Shown here: positions 62,954 through 64,000 of the stretch, piece by piece
How positions within the stretch are numbered: position 1 is the stretch's first letter
Layout: each line of letters starts with the position of its first letter
From: Reinekea marina
GTDB taxonomy: Bacteria > Pseudomonadota > Gammaproteobacteria > Pseudomonadales > Natronospirillaceae
Length of the DNA stretch: 64,000 bases
Reading direction: 5' to 3'
NCBI RefSeq assembly: GCF_030409715.1
Contig: NZ_JAUFQI010000001.1
Coordinates: 727,001 to 791,000, forward strand
Made by a program: the position numbers and the translations under genes
The notes under the pieces: model-generated
What the model was told of the DNA's origin: nothing
Databases searched by the model: none
Seen by the model: the letters and a program-made list of their open reading frames with translations, nothing else

Positions 62954-64000
62954 CCCCCCTGGATTGCTTAAACCTAAAGCCAGTGTTGCCGCAGTCTTGC
63001 TGTTAGCTGTTTCAGTTTTTTTTACAGTAATGTACGGTTATAGTGTTTACCAACAGGCTGAACAAGAAGCGATAAACGATACCAGCCTATACGCCCAATC
63101 GGCGGCACGTGAACTGCGGCAATACTTTGATAAATACACTTCAGATGTGCGTATGTTGGCGAATTCTCCGTTGGTCGCCGATATTGTCGCTGGACAGGCC
63201 TATTTCTCTAACAATCCAAATGATGGTGAAAATAACCAACGGCTGGCACGGATCTTTAAAGCTTACATGGGGTCTAATGAGCAAGTTGTGCAAGCACGAT
63301 TAATAGGCTTGGCTAACGACGGTCAAGAAATTGTGCGTGTGAATCGGCTTAATGGAAAGCTAACAATCGTTGAAGACGACTTATTGCAGTCCAAAGCAAA
63401 ACGAGGTTACTTTCAAGATATAAGCAAACTAAGCCCCGGTGAAATTTATATCTCGGATATTGAGCTAAATCGCGATTTTGGTGCTTTAACGACGCCACTT
63501 CAACCCGTTGTACGCATTGGGGTTCCTCTTTTTACTAAAACAGGTGAGCTTTTTGGCGTTTTGTTGTTGAATGTGGATATGACCATGCGGCTCGATCAAA
63601 TGGCCAAAGCAGTAGAGACTCATGGCAGTAGCATTCAAATATTATTAATGAATTCAGCCGGAGATTATATAGCACACCCGATAAGTTCTAAAAACTTTGG
63701 CTTTGAATTTGGCGTTCCTCAAAAATTTTCAGATGATTATCAAGCGCATTCCGATCTTCAAGTGGTGAGTACATCTACTGAACTTACACGATATTTCATA
63801 ACGACTGAAAAAATTGAATTAAATCAACAAGACCGTTTTTTGCAGGTAGCGGCAATGACGGCAGTGCGACCAATTGTCATCAAAACCCTAATGTCTGCGA
63901 TTTATTTAGAAGTTTTGATATTGGTGGTCATCACAGCCTTCATGATTTACCTCATTTACTCAAGTCGATACATGAAACTTGAACAAAAACAGTTGGCACT
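62946..64000 (+). CDS. Membrane sensor with double-Cache-like domain, C-terminus outside window
   Basis: 351 codons are visible from the ATG at 62946, which overlaps the receiver gene stop. An N-terminal helix (about 10-30) and a second hydrophobic stretch (about 315-340) bracket a large periplasmic domain with a Cache-like pattern: VQARLIGLANDGQEIVRVNR, VVRIGVPLFTKTGELFGVLL and MNSAGDYIAHPISSKNFGFE. After the second helix the protein continues with MKLEQKQLA at the window end, probably into a kinase, GGDEF or other output domain. It is likely the cognate sensor of the lone receiver. Confidence 0.8.
   Translation, partial: MISPPGLLKPKASVAAVLLLAVSVFFTVMYGYSVYQQAEQEAINDTSLYAQSAARELRQYFDKYTSDVRMLANSPLVADIVAGQAYFSNNPNDGENNQRLARIFKAYMGSNEQVVQARLIGLANDGQEIVRVNRLNGKLTIVEDDLLQSKAKRGYFQDISKLSPGEIYISDIELNRDFGALTTPLQPVVRIGVPLFTKTGELFGVLLLNVDMTMRLDQMAKAVETHGSSIQILLMNSAGDYIAHPISSKNFGFEFGVPQKFSDDYQAHSDLQVVSTSTELTRYFITTEKIELNQQDRFLQVAAMTAVRPIVIKTLMSAIYLEVLILVVITAFMIYLIYSSRYMKLEQKQLA

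Noticed and set aside
1..64000. CRISPR arrays, tRNA/rRNA genes, prophage or IS elements
   Set aside because: No regular spacer-repeat pattern, cloverleaf or rRNA sequence, transposase or phage gene was seen. The repeats found are only two tandem pairs.

Overview
The window looks like a chromosomal stretch from a free-living, probably marine, heterotrophic gammaproteobacterium. Supporting this are a TRAP transporter under DctB/DctD-type control, CheV, YajQ, a PBPRA1643-family SEC-C protein, fused isobutyryl-CoA mutase next to a LiuR-like MerR regulator, moderate GC content (mid-40s % by eye), and a PEP-CTERM surface protein. An Oceanospirillales-like host (e.g. Reinekea/Saccharospirillum-type) would fit, but this is impression, not proof. 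No rRNA, tRNA, CRISPR array, prophage or insertion sequence was seen.

Layout. 1-4.5 kb (minus): a surface/secreted-protein operon, made of a PEP-CTERM protein, a large exported protein with terpene-cyclase-like repeats plus carboxypeptidase-regulatory-like beta domains, and the start of an IgGFc-binding-like protein. 4.8-7.0 kb: two small membrane proteins lie between a decayed cysK fragment and intact cysK. 7.1-7.6 kb: a tandem pair of structured intergenic repeats. 7.6-10.5 kb (minus): a VWA lipoprotein, ECF sigma factor and putative membrane anti-sigma factor in overlapping frames. 10.7-12.5 kb (plus): a SEC-C protein, then a CDP-alcohol phosphatidyltransferase with a cytidylyltransferase. 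12.6-16.2 kb (minus): a heterodimeric ABC exporter. 16.3-23.1 kb: a sigma-54 promoter, TRAP genes dctPQM and the convergent dctBD-like two-component pair. 23.1-27.5 kb (minus): an RND efflux pump and its membrane fusion protein.

27.6-32.2 kb (plus): a chemoreceptor, a DUF6436-like protein, a DUF523/DUF1722 protein with a small partner, and htpX. 32.2-32.8 kb: a second, very recent tandem pair of the same repeat family. 32.9-37.2 kb: glgB and glgX. 37.3-44.4 kb: signalling genes (GAF/HATPase protein, CheW-like protein, a BaeSR-like two-component system followed by a Spy-like periplasmic protein with shared promoter boxes, CheV, a periplasmic solute-binding protein). 44.4-49.5 kb: yajQ, the LiuR-like regulator with a palindromic operator, divergent icmF, and a GAF protein. 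49.7-56.6 kb: a cysteine-less glutaredoxin, a CRP-type site, an unknown lipoprotein, an RNA/DNA methyltransferase, a fatty acid hydroxylase-superfamily enzyme, a flavin reductase-like protein, an AraC regulator and a MATE pump. 56.6-64 kb: a sensory cluster of CheB-CheR-PAS-REC, GAF-PAS-GGDEF-EAL, a stand-alone receiver and a truncated Cache-type membrane sensor.

The most unusual items are the repeat family at 7.1-7.6 and 32.2-32.8 kb (a conserved loop between arms that differ between loci but stay self-complementary), the surface-protein operon at the left edge, the decayed cysK relic, and several promoter boxes that tie regulators to their neighbours (sigma-54/DctD, LiuR, the BaeR-like box).
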